Shown one piece after another: positions 1-8,918 of a stretch of 26,041 nucleotides of DNA. The notes below the pieces were generated by a model that saw only the letters and a program-made list of their open reading frames with translations, did no database searches and had not been told where the DNA came from. Origin of the DNA: Bacteroidota bacterium (GTDB lineage Bacteria; Bacteroidota; Bacteroidia; Bacteroidales; Prolixibacteraceae). Position 1 is the first letter of the stretch, and each line of letters starts with the position of its first letter. Position numbers and translations under genes: made by a program. The stretch is taken from contig JAEYXH010000003.1 of the NCBI GenBank assembly GCA_023428545.1, positions 1-26,041 of the forward strand, given 5' to 3'.

Positions 1-1037
1 AAAACACCCAGAATCAGCAGGGCAATTCAAATCAACAAAACCAACAGCAGCAAAACCTCGCATCCTCTCAACAATCCGGTGGTTCCGCCCAATCTGGCCA
101 GCCGTCCAATGAACCTGAGTCAATAAAAACCCCTGAAGAAGCCGCACGCGAAAGGGAAGAGGAACTTAGGCGCAGACGAAGATTGAATGTTATTGCATCT
201 GATTCACGCAACTTGCCCGGGCAGGATGAGCTTAACAATGAAGAAATCAGCGTCCAGGACAGGAACATCATCATTGACCTGCAACCCATTTTCCGGATTT
301 CAGCGTTTGAAAGAAACTCCGTCGACTACGAAAAGCTACAGTATTACAGTGTTTCCATCGAATCACTCAACCGCATCAACAATTACAACCCATTTCTCAC
401 CATTACCAATAAAACAGACAGAAGTCTTAATACTGTTTTTGAGAATTTTGTACTCTTTTTCAACGAGAAAATCCGAATCAGCGAAAATAGCCACAACCTT
501 CTCAACAGGGGCATATTTAATTTACTTATTGGTAATTACAATCAATCACTTGAAGATTTAAATAAATCAATCCAGATAAACAGTGACGAGGCTCTCTCCT
601 ATTTTACAAGGGGGAATTGCCGTTTTAAAATGATTGAACACATTGAATCATTACCCGAATTCAACGCCCAACTTTCCCTTGCAATTGAAAATACCCGCCT
701 CAACCGTCCTGCCGAACCATCCATGACCCAAATGATTCATGATTATGACGAAATTCTCGCAGATTATGAGAAAACACTTCAACTCAATCCTAATTTTTTC
801 TTTGGACATTATAACCGCGCCTTCATAAATCTTCGTCTTAAAAATTATGAATCGGCACTGGCTGATCTCGATAAAGCCATTGAATTGGAACCAGAATTCG
901 CTGAGGCATATTATAACCGTGGATTAACGAAAATATTCCTCGACAAAATGGAAGATGGCGCCATCGATTTGTCCAAAGCCGGTGAACTGGGACTTATCGA
1001 AGCCTACAGCGTGATTAAACGATATTGTAATTTTTAG
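1..1037 (+). CDS. TPR-repeat protein, C-terminal part (5' end outside window)
   Basis: The reading frame is open from base 3 to the TAA at 1035-1037, so the gene begins upstream of the window; the TTG at 183 is not a credible start. The first ~60 bases encode a Gln/Asn-rich tract, followed by a Ser/Gly/Pro spacer and a highly charged Glu/Arg helix (about 138-182) ending in five Arg. After a mixed segment come tetratricopeptide units at roughly 492-590, 798-900 and 900-1007, with typical pairs such as YNRAFINLRLKNYESALADL and AYYNRGLTKIFLDKMEDGA. TPRs are protein-protein docking modules; the partner is unknown. No transmembrane segment is visible in this part. The next gene starts 41 bases downstream on the same strand, so co-transcription is likely. 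TPR assignment is firm; function is not recognisable. Confidence 0.85.
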   Translation, partial: NTQNQQGNSNQQNQQQQNLASSQQSGGSAQSGQPSNEPESIKTPEEAAREREEELRRRRRLNVIASDSRNLPGQDELNNEEISVQDRNIIIDLQPIFRISAFERNSVDYEKLQYYSVSIESLNRINNYNPFLTITNKTDRSLNTVFENFVLFFNEKIRISENSHNLLNRGIFNLLIGNYNQSLEDLNKSIQINSDEALSYFTRGNCRFKMIEHIESLPEFNAQLSLAIENTRLNRPAEPSMTQMIHDYDEILADYEKTLQLNPNFFFGHYNRAFINLRLKNYESALADLDKAIELEPEFAEAYYNRGLTKIFLDKMEDGAIDLSKAGELGLIEAYSVIKRYCNF

Positions 1038-1078
1038 CCATCACCGACTGTGATGGAAACCAATACACAAAAAATACC

Positions 1079-1936
1079 ATGAAATTGAAAATCCTGATTA
1101 TAGCCATGATCCTTAGTTTAACCTGGTCGGCTACAGCGCAAAAAAAACAAGCCTACCAGCTTTATTCTGCAAATGGCAAGAAAGTCAGTTACGGGAAGTT
1201 ACTGAAAGAAGCGTCAAAATCAGACATGTTGCTTTTCGGCGAGCTGCACAACAATCCAATCGCTCATTGGCTGCAACTGGAGTTGGTAAAAGATCTTCAC
1301 GAAAAGCGGGAACTTATCATGGGGGCCGAAATGTTTGAAACTGACAACCAGGATGCCCTGACCGCCTATCTGGAAGGCAGGATCGATGCCGAGGGTCTTG
1401 ACTCACTGGCTCGTTTGTGGAACAATTATAAAACCGATTACGCGCCACTGGTTGATTTTGCCAAATCGAAAGGAGTTGCCTTTGTTGCCACCAACATCCC
1501 ACGAAGATATGCCAGCATGGTGTTTCGGGGCGACTTTATAGCCCTGGACGAGCTATCCGATGCTGAAAAAAGCTGGATTGCTCCCCTTCCCATTGCATAT
1601 GACCCCGAACTGCCAGGGTACAAAAGTATGCTCACCATGATGGGTGGAGGAAGAGGTGAGACCTTCCCAAAGGCACAGGCCATCAAGGATGCCACAATGG
1701 CCCATTTTATTCTGGCTAACCACCGGACAGGAGATCTCTTCGTCCATTTCCACGGCACCTACCATACCGACAACTTTGAAGGGATCCTATGGTACTTGCA
1801 ACAAAAACAACCTGACATGAAATATGTCACCCTCAGCACAGTGGAGCAGGATGACATTTCCAAACTATCAGACGACCATAAAAACAAGGCCGATTTCATA
1901 TTGGTTATTGATGCCGATATGACCAAGACATATTGA
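1079..1936 (+). CDS. ChaN/Tiki-superfamily haem-binding uptake-like protein
   Basis: A 285-residue protein with an N-terminal signal peptide (about residues 1-20, ending ATAQ; no lipobox Cys), so it is probably periplasmic. Residues ~53-60 carry the LLFGELHNNP signature (GE.H) of the ChaN-like family (PF04187), followed by GAEMFETDNQ and a C-terminal HFHGTYHTDNFEGI block. Family members bind haem cofactors or belong to the Tiki/TraB metalloprotease-like superfamily; the Glu and His residues of these motifs are the likely ligand or catalytic residues. It sits between the TPR gene and rarA with gaps of 41 and 34 bases, without an obvious functional link. Family call is good; whether it carries haem or acts as a protease cannot be told from sequence. 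Confidence 0.8.
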   Translation: MKLKILIIAMILSLTWSATAQKKQAYQLYSANGKKVSYGKLLKEASKSDMLLFGELHNNPIAHWLQLELVKDLHEKRELIMGAEMFETDNQDALTAYLEGRIDAEGLDSLARLWNNYKTDYAPLVDFAKSKGVAFVATNIPRRYASMVFRGDFIALDELSDAEKSWIAPLPIAYDPELPGYKSMLTMMGGGRGETFPKAQAIKDATMAHFILANHRTGDLFVHFHGTYHTDNFEGILWYLQQKQPDMKYVTLSTVEQDDISKLSDDHKNKADFILVIDADMTKTY

Positions 1937-1970
1937 TGTCTTCACCAAATCATTATCTGAATAATTTTTA

Positions 1971-3245
1971 ATGAGTACGAATCAGCCACTGGCAGAAAGG
2001 CTCAGGCCTAAAACACTCGATGAATACATCGGACAGGAACACCTTGTCGGGGAAGGAGCGGTTTTGCGGAAAATGATCGAATCAGGGAATATGGCCTCGA
2101 TCATTTTGTGGGGCCCGCCAGGAGTGGGTAAAACCACGCTTGCCAGGATTATTGCCAATACACTCGACCGGCCATTTTACAGTCTGAGCGCCGTAAACTC
2201 CGGAGTTAAGGATGTTCGCGAGGTGATCGACAAATCCCAGAAACAACAATTTTTTGGTCGGCCCAATCCAATCCTGTTTATCGACGAAATACACCGATTC
2301 AGTAAATCACAGCAGGATTCGCTCCTGGGAGCTGTGGAATCTGGCACCATCATCCTTATTGGAGCCACCACCGAGAATCCTTCATTCGAAGTCATCACGC
2401 CCCTTCTTTCGCGATGCCAGGTATATGTCCTTAAATCACTTGACAAAGCCCACCTTGAGCAGTTATTGAGCATTGCCCTGACAAAAGACACAGAACTAAA
2501 GAAGAAAAAAATTGCCATACTGGAGAATGAAGCCTTGTTGCGATATTCCGGAGGTGATGCCCGCAAACTTTACAATGTGCTTGAGTTGTGCATTAATGCC
2601 GATTCGAATGAGGAAATTGAGCTGACCAACCAAAAAGTAACTGAAAGCCTGCAGAAAAATCTTGTTGTTTACGACAAGATGGGTGAAATGCATTATGACA
2701 TCATTTCTGCCTTCATAAAGAGTGTCCGTGGAAGTGATCCCGATGCCGCAGTGTATTGGTTGGCACGAATGATTGAAGGTGGCGAGGATGTTAAATTCAT
2801 CGCCCGCCGCCTGGTCATCCTGGCAGCCGAAGATATCGGACTGGCTAACCCCAATGCCCTTCTTCTCGCCCAAGGTTGCTTTGATGCAGTTCACCAGATA
2901 GGTAATCCTGAATCCAGAATAATTCTTTCGGAATGCACCATCTACCTTGCCACGTCTCCCAAAAGCAACTCAGCTTACCTTGCCATTGATGCAGCCCTGG
3001 AAACTGTCAGGAAAACCGGCGACTTGCCTGTCCCCTTACATATTAGAAATGCCCCTACCCAGTTAATGAAAGAACTGGGCTATGGCGATAAATATAAATA
3101 TTCACACGACTTTCCCGGAAATTTTGTGGAACAGCAGTTTTTACCAGACCAGCTTAAGAAAACTGGCTTTTACAAACCAGGGAATAATCCTGCAGAAATA
3201 AAGATTCTTGAACGCCTGAAAGCCTGGTGGGGAAAACGATTCTGA
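1971..3245 (+). CDS. rarA: Replication-associated recombination protein RarA (MgsA), AAA+ ATPase
   Basis: This 424-residue AAA+ ATPase is related to the clamp-loader subunits and acts in the cytoplasm at stalled replication forks. It starts with the family N-terminus [20 protein letters not shown]. Visible motifs are Walker [10 protein letters not shown] (residues 48-56), Walker B ILFIDE (101-106) followed by IHRF, sensor 1 GATTEN (131-136) and the arginine finger in LLSRC (Arg148). The C-terminal half has the RarA/WRNIP1 tetramerisation signatures, including [20 protein letters not shown] and the [17 protein letters not shown] block. Length matches the family (about 420-450). The gap to the preceding gene is 34 bases, suggesting a shared transcript. 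Nothing is missing or unusual. Confidence 0.95.
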   Translation: MSTNQPLAERLRPKTLDEYIGQEHLVGEGAVLRKMIESGNMASIILWGPPGVGKTTLARIIANTLDRPFYSLSAVNSGVKDVREVIDKSQKQQFFGRPNPILFIDEIHRFSKSQQDSLLGAVESGTIILIGATTENPSFEVITPLLSRCQVYVLKSLDKAHLEQLLSIALTKDTELKKKKIAILENEALLRYSGGDARKLYNVLELCINADSNEEIELTNQKVTESLQKNLVVYDKMGEMHYDIISAFIKSVRGSDPDAAVYWLARMIEGGEDVKFIARRLVILAAEDIGLANPNALLLAQGCFDAVHQIGNPESRIILSECTIYLATSPKSNSAYLAIDAALETVRKTGDLPVPLHIRNAPTQLMKELGYGDKYKYSHDFPGNFVEQQFLPDQLKKTGFYKPGNNPAEIKILERLKAWWGKRF

Positions 3246-3373
3246 TCGGGTTCCACCATAGGCGCAACCCAACATGATCGCTTAATTGGCGTATGATCTC
3301 GCTTAATACACTTCAAGGCTACTCATGAAAAAAATTAACTTTACGTTTTAAACCATAATCCAAAGAACAATAT

Positions 3374-4198
3374 ATGATGGTTCCAATTGAAAAACTGAGA
3401 TATACCGATGCGGGTAATTTTTTTCTGATGGCGGGGCCTTGTGCAATTGAAGGGGAAGAAATGGCATTCTCTATAGCAGAAAAAATAGTCCAGATCACCG
3501 ACAAGCTTAAAATCCCATACATCTTCAAGGGGTCCTACCGAAAAGCAAACCGGTCGAGGATTGACTCATTCTCAGGCATTGGTGATGAGAAAGCCCTTAA
3601 GATACTTGAAAAAGTAGGTAAAGCTTTTGGGATTCCGACTGTCACCGATTTTCATTCGGCAGAGGAAGCCAGTATGGCTGGTGAATATGTGGATGTATTG
3701 CAGGTGCCTGCATTTTTATGCAGGCAAACCGACATTCTGGTTGCAGCCGCTAAAACCGGAAAGGTTGTCAATATCAAAAAAGGCCAGTTCCTCTCTCCAG
3801 GTGCAATGAGATTTGCCATCGACAAAGTGAAGGAAAGTGGAAATGATTGCATTATCCTTACCGAAAGAGGCGTCTCCTTTGGTTATACTGACCTTATAGT
3901 TGATTACAGGGGAATACCTGAAATGCAGGAAACCGGTTGCCCTGTCGTTCTCGACATTACCCACTCATTGCAACAGCCCAACCAGTCGGGAGGTGTTACT
4001 GGTGGTCGGCCGAGGCTCATTGAAACCATTGCAAGGGCAGGTGTTGCGGTTGGTGTTGACGGCCTGTTTATCGAGACACACCCCGATCCGGCCAGGGCCA
4101 AGTCCGATGGAGCCAATATGCTTCCACTGGATCAACTGGAAGGACTTCTCACCCGACTCATCGAAATACGTAAAACCATAAATACCGTTTATCCATGA
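3374..4198 (+). CDS. kdsA: 3-deoxy-8-phosphooctulonate synthase (KDO-8-P synthase)
   Basis: A complete 274-residue KdsA, which condenses phosphoenolpyruvate with arabinose-5-phosphate in the cytoplasm to give Kdo-8-phosphate for the inner core of LPS. Motifs run in the family order: LMAGPCAIEG near residue 20, FKGSYRKANRSRIDSF, PAFLCRQTD, DITHSLQQPNQSGG, and IETHPDPARAKSDGANML near the C-terminus. The Cys in AGPCAIE (E. coli KdsA has Asn there) places it in the metal-dependent class, with the conserved His and the Asp/Glu of the ETHPDP segment as other metal ligands. Two consecutive ATG codons at 3374 and 3377 are both possible starts. The 128-base spacer to rarA contains TAACTTTA, one mismatch from a -7 box, so the gene may have its own promoter. 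Its stop overlaps the next start as ATGA. Confidence 0.95.
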   Translation: MMVPIEKLRYTDAGNFFLMAGPCAIEGEEMAFSIAEKIVQITDKLKIPYIFKGSYRKANRSRIDSFSGIGDEKALKILEKVGKAFGIPTVTDFHSAEEASMAGEYVDVLQVPAFLCRQTDILVAAAKTGKVVNIKKGQFLSPGAMRFAIDKVKESGNDCIILTERGVSFGYTDLIVDYRGIPEMQETGCPVVLDITHSLQQPNQSGGVTGGRPRLIETIARAGVAVGVDGLFIETHPDPARAKSDGANMLPLDQLEGLLTRLIEIRKTINTVYP

Positions 4199-4611
4199 AT
4201 AACAGAAGGAAATTTATCCAACGTGTAACGGCAGGAATCGCATTGTCTACCCTGTACCCTTTTGGGAGAAAGGCAGAGGCTAAAGGATTACAAATCAAAG
4301 GTACCCTGGTACACCATGTATTTTTCTGGCTAAAAGATCCTAAGAATCCGGAAGTTCGTCGCCAGTTTGAAAAAGCCATCGACGATTTATTGAAAGTCGA
4401 GACCATCAAACTCAGCCATGTAGGCGTTCCGGCTTCAACAGAAGAACGTGAGGTGGTTGACCATACCTATACCTATTCGGTGATGACTTTTTTTGACTCG
4501 AAAGAAGGTCAGGATATCTACCAGGTGCATCCAATACACCTTAAATTCATTGAGGAAAACAGCCATCTCTGGGAGAAGGTTGTCGTGTACGATTCGGTTG
4601 ATCTTGTCTGA
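4195..4611 (+). CDS. Tat-exported Dabb (stress-responsive A/B barrel) domain protein
   Basis: The 138-residue product has an N-terminal twin-arginine signal (NNRRKFIQRVTAGIALS) with a short hydrophobic stretch, then a Dabb-type ferredoxin-like barrel (PF07876) from about residue 35: LVHHVFFWLKDPKNPEVRRQ, an HVGVP strand, TYSVMTFFDSKEG, and a closing HPIHLKFIEE helix. Dabb proteins are small dimeric alpha/beta barrels of mostly unknown function. The Tat signal predicts a folded, periplasmic protein, unlike most cytosolic Dabb proteins. The ATG overlaps the kdsA stop codon (ATGA), so translation is probably coupled, although no link to Kdo synthesis is evident. A strong bidirectional terminator follows. 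Confidence 0.82.
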   Translation: MNNRRKFIQRVTAGIALSTLYPFGRKAEAKGLQIKGTLVHHVFFWLKDPKNPEVRRQFEKAIDDLLKVETIKLSHVGVPASTEEREVVDHTYTYSVMTFFDSKEGQDIYQVHPIHLKFIEENSHLWEKVVVYDSVDLV

Positions 4612-4626
4612 TATGTGGATCATCAA

Positions 4627-4661
4627 AAAGGCGCAAATGAAATTTGTTCATTTGCGCCTTT
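4627..4661. terminator. Bidirectional rho-independent terminator
   Basis: A perfect 15-bp inverted repeat (4627-4641 with 4647-4661) with a 5-base loop lies between the convergent Dabb and DUF1080 genes. The stem is flanked by A-runs and T-runs on both sides, so it can terminate transcription from either direction. Confidence 0.85.
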
Positions 4662-4681
4662 AATGTGACATGAAGTCAGGA

Positions 4682-5482
4682 CTATTCAGCCAAAACCTTT
4701 AATTCAATCTTTCTAAAATCAGTTGGAGCACTTTCACCCTGAATAGAGATGGTCCCTTTTCTTAAAACCTTGTCTCCATTATCGGGAAGAAGTTTAAAAT
4801 AACTGCCATCACGTTCATCCAGCTGAGGTTCATTATATTCCATTACCTGCACACCATTTACGAAGTGTTTGATCACTTCGCCACCATGTACCTCAATTTC
4901 AACGGTAACCCACTGGTCGCCATGAAAAGTTTCCGACGTGGAATTTGTGCAATGGTCAAGATGCAACTCGCCATTTAACACGATATTCGTTCCCGGAGTA
5001 CAAACATTTGCCGTTGGGCGGGGGTTTTCACCATCACCACCTAAAAGCTGTACCTCAATGGAGACAGGAAAATCCTGATCAAGTTCCATCGTTTCAGGAC
5101 GCTGTCCATGAATCATGAAGCCATTGTTGCGAATAGCCCAACCCGGACCTCCCGGACATTGTTCTTCCACAAAACGGTATTCGGCGCGAAGGATATAATG
5201 CGAGAACTCATCCTTATAAAAAAGATGCGCAAATTTCTCGTCATATGCCTCATACTGGTCATACCTCACCTTCAGGATACTATCCTCAACACGGAAAGTA
5301 TTGCCAAAATTCTCTCCCAAAGGATACCCTTTTATCTTTACTGTCCAACCCTCCAGGTCTTTACCGTTAAATAGCTGGATCCATTCGTCATCAGCTTTTG
5401 TTTGATTTCCGGAGCATCCTGCCATCACCATCAAGGTGGCAGATAAAACAAAAAACACTATAAATCTGTTAGTTACCTTCAT
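4682..5482 (-). CDS. DUF1080 (3-keto-disaccharide hydrolase family) lipoprotein
   Basis: A 266-residue protein with a lipoprotein signal peptide whose lipobox MAGC puts the acylated Cys at position 23; it is therefore membrane-anchored and faces the periplasm or the outside. The mature part begins with the DUF1080/PF06439 signature WIQLFNGKDLEGWTVK and contains the concanavalin-like sandwich strands (FRVEDSILKV, HYILRAEYRFVEE, NNGFMIHGQ, EVQLLGG, WVTVEIEVHGGEVIKHFVNG, GTISIQGES). Some family members hydrolyse 3-keto-glucosides; others are carbohydrate-binding partners. It starts 15 bases after the end of the tricorn-like protease gene, so the two are most likely one transcript. Substrate is unknown. 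Confidence 0.88.
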   Translation of the reverse strand: MKVTNRFIVFFVLSATLMVMAGCSGNQTKADDEWIQLFNGKDLEGWTVKIKGYPLGENFGNTFRVEDSILKVRYDQYEAYDEKFAHLFYKDEFSHYILRAEYRFVEEQCPGGPGWAIRNNGFMIHGQRPETMELDQDFPVSIEVQLLGGDGENPRPTANVCTPGTNIVLNGELHLDHCTNSTSETFHGDQWVTVEIEVHGGEVIKHFVNGVQVMEYNEPQLDERDGSYFKLLPDNGDKVLRKGTISIQGESAPTDFRKIELKVLAE

Positions 5483-5497
5483 TTTTCAAGGATTTAA

Positions 5498-8400
5498 TTA
5501 TTTGATGTCTTTTTCAATCCATTTGGAGCGATCAGGCGGAGATGGAATATTGACCTTTCTTGCCGGTTTTTGTTTTAGCTGTTCGAGCAGCACCTCAACC
5601 GCCTTCTCAATACCCGGATCTATTCCCTTGGCCAGTTGTTCGGGCCTGTCAACCACTTCAATATCGGGATATACGCCAATACCTTCAATGATCCATCCTT
5701 CACTTTCATCAAAAATTCCAAAACGGGGCACCGAAATATATCCACCATCCACAAGCCGGGCATTACCTGATATACCAACCAGTCCTCCCCATGTACGGGT
5801 TCCGATCAGTTGGCCCAGTCCCATTTTCTTGAAGAAATATGGGAACGCATCTCCACCAGAAGATGAATAACCGTTGATCAGCATCACCTTAGGACCGTTG
5901 TGGGCAATATTAGGTGCACTATTGGGCACAAGGCCGTTGCGGTGCCAATGGACCAATGTCTTCCGGTCAAGAAGATCAGCCATCCTGTCGGGAATGAAAC
6001 CACCGCCATTGTACCGGTCATCAATGATCAATGCTTCCTTATCGTGATAGGCATAAATCCCTTTATACAATTCCCGGTTACCTTCAACAGCGGTGTTCGG
6101 TACATGGATATACCCAATCTTGCCGTTCGACAATTTATCAACCATTGCACGCCTTTCATTTACCCAGTCGAGGTATTTCAGTTCAAGTTCACTTGAAATG
6201 GGTTGAATCTGTGAGGTACGGGCCCCGCTCCCATCCGGTTTATCGCTTACGGTAATTTCAATGGTCCGGCCAGCGGTGTTTTCAAGGAAGGCATACGGGT
6301 TATCATTCAATGTAACCTCTGCTCCGTTGATTTTAATGAGGTAGTCCCCCTTTTTTACGTCAACACCTTGCATTGTCAGGGGTGAACGTCTCGATTCGTT
6401 CCAGTTTTCACCGGCATAGATTTTTGAAATACGATATCTTCCGGCACTTTTATCAGCCTCGAGTTCAGCTCCAAGCAAACCGTTGTCAACTCTTTTTACC
6501 CTTTTGAAATCACCCCAGTCGACATAAGCATGCCCGGCATTGGCTTCCGAAACCATTTCACTCAGTACATAGTCGAGATCAGCCCGGTGACCTACATAAG
6601 TCAAAAGTTGCTGGTAACGGGTTTTTACCTCTTTCCAATCGACTCCGTGAAGATTGTCGACATAGAAATAATCCCTGAATATTCTCCAGCCATCAGCATA
6701 AACCTGGTTCCACTCTTTACGGGGATCAATTTTCATTTCCATCTGTTCGAGTTTCAACCTTCCGGCATCATTCTTCTGGTTTGGGGCAATTTTTGTAATT
6801 CCGAAATCATTTCCTGAACGATACATCATGGTTTTGCCATCAGCTGCGGGCACCACAACCGACACGCGGTCCATGATTTCCTCGGCTTTTTCATCCTCCA
6901 CTTTATATCGCATCAGCTTTCCACCTGTATTATACAAAAGACCACCATCCACTGCAGCAACGATCCTATAATCGCCTGCTCCACCCGGTAATGCCGAGAT
7001 CCGGTTGTTAATTCCGTCAACATCAATGGCCACTTTCACCTTATTTGCCTCAGGCTTGTCGTTGCCCTTATCATCCTTTGCCGCTTCAGGGCTTTTCTTG
7101 TCGGCCTGCGAACTTTCTTTTACAGGTTCCTGATCGTTTTTGATTTTCGTAAGTGTTGGGCCATCTGATTTCAGAACCATGGCATAAAGACGGGATGCCC
7201 TGTTATAAAGGTAATCAAACTCAAAACTCGAGAATGCCAGGTTAAAGTCTCTGTTTGACATGAAGAAAATATAATTTCCACATAGCGAGAAAACAGGAGA
7301 ATCATCGGAATAAACATCATCCGTCAATTGGATTTTCCGCTTTTCCGGGATATTGTATACCCATATGGCTGACTGACTGTTGGCGCTCTCCTTTGGATAC
7401 GTGATCCATTCCGAATCGGGTGAAAACGAATAGGAACGTATCTCACTTGCCGATCCATGGTCAATCTCGGTTTGGTTACCCGTGGCAACGTCAACCAACC
7501 AGAGTTTGAGTGTACGGTCAGAATAGACCAGCCATTTACTGTCGGGTGACCATTCAGGCTGGTATTTCCATGCGGCCGATTTTTTGGTCAGCTGTTTGGG
7601 TGTTGCCCCTTTCTTGTTTTCAAGCAAGTAAATCTCATACTCGCCGGTGGCATCCGAGAAATAGGTGATGTATTTTCCGTCGGGCGACCACGTTGGATAG
7701 ATCTCCCTGACACCTTGTGTGGCTGTCAGGTTCTCAATCACGCCATTTTCAGCCGGCACCGAGAAGATATCACCCCTGGCATCAAACAAGGCCCTCTTTC
7801 CTGTCGGTGAAACGGCAAAACTGTGGATATCATCCTTTACGTTTTTGTAATAGGGTACCAGGTTAGGATTATCGAAATGAATATTCACTTTGACACGATT
7901 GGATTGCCCTGAAATCAGATCGAGACGAAACAGTTGTCCACCACACTCATAAACAAGCTGGCCGCTGCTCCCTGATGGATACATCACATCAAAGTCCTTA
8001 TGAAATGTAACCTGGCTTCTTTCCTTTGTTTGGGTATTATACTTCCAGATATTCAATTTCAGGTCACTGTCAGAAGCATAGAAAATTTCATTGCCAAACC
8101 AAACCGGATGCTGATCGGAACCCGGAAAATCAGTGATCTGCTCAGAAGTATTGTTATCGAGGTCATAGATCCAAAGGTCCGATGCACGTCCACCCTTATA
8201 CCTTTTCCAGGTGCGGAACTCGCGGTCAACAGGAGTAAACACTATTTTCCTGTTATCGGGCGACATAGCCGCGAAACCACCGTTCACTATGGGCAGCGAT
8301 TCTTCCAAACCTCCTTCCACACTAACCAAAAAGTATTTCCCGTTCCTGTCACCAAATGATGTCCGGTTTGCCCTGACCAGGATCTTTTTGCTGTCGGCAG

Positions 8401-8782
8401 TCCAGCCAAGGACAACATTGTCGAAGCCACCCCGGGGCGGCATCATGCCTACTGAATTATACCATGTAAGCTGTCTTGGTACTCCACCTTCGGCAGGCAT
8501 TACAAATATTTGCCTGCTCCCGGAATACTCGCCGGAAAAAGCGATCCATTTTCCATCAGGAGAAATCTTTGGAAACAGTTCCATTCCTTCGTGTGATGTG
8601 AGTCTTTTTGCATCACCCCCTATGGATGGCACAGTCCAGATATCACCAGAATAGACAAATGCAACCAGGTCTTGCTGAATATGGGGATATCGCATCATGC
8701 GGGCATCCTCCATTGCTTTTGAGACAAAAGAACAACTGATAAACAGCACAATGGCTGTCAACAAACGGATAGGATATTGCAT
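5498..8782 (-). CDS. Tricorn-like S41-family peptidase with WD40-like propeller and PDZ domain
   Basis: A 1094-residue exported protease. I start it at the ATG at 8782, which opens directly into a signal peptide ending near residue 24; a TTG two codons upstream is less likely. The N-terminal ~520 residues are PD40/WD40-like propeller blades, with repeated SPDGKW/SPDSKW motifs. A charged, low-complexity linker follows at about residues 545-590, then the C1 domain, a PDZ domain (about 770-860) and the S41 core. Catalytic candidates by comparison with tricorn are His751 (in AGHAYVDWGD) and Ser975 (in NGYSSSGGDAFPY); the EGIGVYPDIEV segment closes the core. Such proteins degrade peptides; with the signal peptide this one should act in the periplasm. 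It lies after the GH5 terminator and just before the DUF1080 lipoprotein gene. Length is normal for Bacteroidota homologues. Confidence 0.93.
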   Translation of the reverse strand: MQYPIRLLTAIVLFISCSFVSKAMEDARMMRYPHIQQDLVAFVYSGDIWTVPSIGGDAKRLTSHEGMELFPKISPDGKWIAFSGEYSGSRQIFVMPAEGGVPRQLTWYNSVGMMPPRGGFDNVVLGWTADSKKILVRANRTSFGDRNGKYFLVSVEGGLEESLPIVNGGFAAMSPDNRKIVFTPVDREFRTWKRYKGGRASDLWIYDLDNNTSEQITDFPGSDQHPVWFGNEIFYASDSDLKLNIWKYNTQTKERSQVTFHKDFDVMYPSGSSGQLVYECGGQLFRLDLISGQSNRVKVNIHFDNPNLVPYYKNVKDDIHSFAVSPTGKRALFDARGDIFSVPAENGVIENLTATQGVREIYPTWSPDGKYITYFSDATGEYEIYLLENKKGATPKQLTKKSAAWKYQPEWSPDSKWLVYSDRTLKLWLVDVATGNQTEIDHGSASEIRSYSFSPDSEWITYPKESANSQSAIWVYNIPEKRKIQLTDDVYSDDSPVFSLCGNYIFFMSNRDFNLAFSSFEFDYLYNRASRLYAMVLKSDGPTLTKIKNDQEPVKESSQADKKSPEAAKDDKGNDKPEANKVKVAIDVDGINNRISALPGGAGDYRIVAAVDGGLLYNTGGKLMRYKVEDEKAEEIMDRVSVVVPAADGKTMMYRSGNDFGITKIAPNQKNDAGRLKLEQMEMKIDPRKEWNQVYADGWRIFRDYFYVDNLHGVDWKEVKTRYQQLLTYVGHRADLDYVLSEMVSEANAGHAYVDWGDFKRVKRVDNGLLGAELEADKSAGRYRISKIYAGENWNESRRSPLTMQGVDVKKGDYLIKINGAEVTLNDNPYAFLENTAGRTIEITVSDKPDGSGARTSQIQPISSELELKYLDWVNERRAMVDKLSNGKIGYIHVPNTAVEGNRELYKGIYAYHDKEALIIDDRYNGGGFIPDRMADLLDRKTLVHWHRNGLVPNSAPNIAHNGPKVMLINGYSSSGGDAFPYFFKKMGLGQLIGTRTWGGLVGISGNARLVDGGYISVPRFGIFDESEGWIIEGIGVYPDIEVVDRPEQLAKGIDPGIEKAVEVLLEQLKQKPARKVNIPSPPDRSKWIEKDIK

Positions 8783-8865
8783 AAACAATTTGATTTAAGT
8801 ATTAAGTCCACTAATTTACACTGTTTACGGAGATTGAAAAAGTTTGACCATTATAAAAAACAGAA

Positions 8866-8893
8866 GCGCATGGGATTATCACTGCCCATGCGC
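8866..8893 (-). terminator. Rho-independent terminator after the GH5 gene
   Basis: A 9-bp GC-rich stem (8866-8874 with 8885-8893) and a 10-base loop, followed on the minus strand by TTCTG and six T. It lies 26 bases past the GH5 stop codon and separates that gene from the tricorn-like protease gene. Confidence 0.8.
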
Positions 8894-8918
8894 CTCGATC
8901 AAAATAAATGAATCACTA

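Noticed and set aside
3246..3300. Possible terminator after rarA
   Set aside because: Only a 5-bp GGGTT/AACCC pairing with a long loop and no T-run.
6530..8654. Several plus-strand open frames over the tricorn-like gene (and similar antisense frames over ftcD, metA and lipA)
   Set aside because: They are shadows of well-supported genes on the other strand, with no family motifs or start signals.
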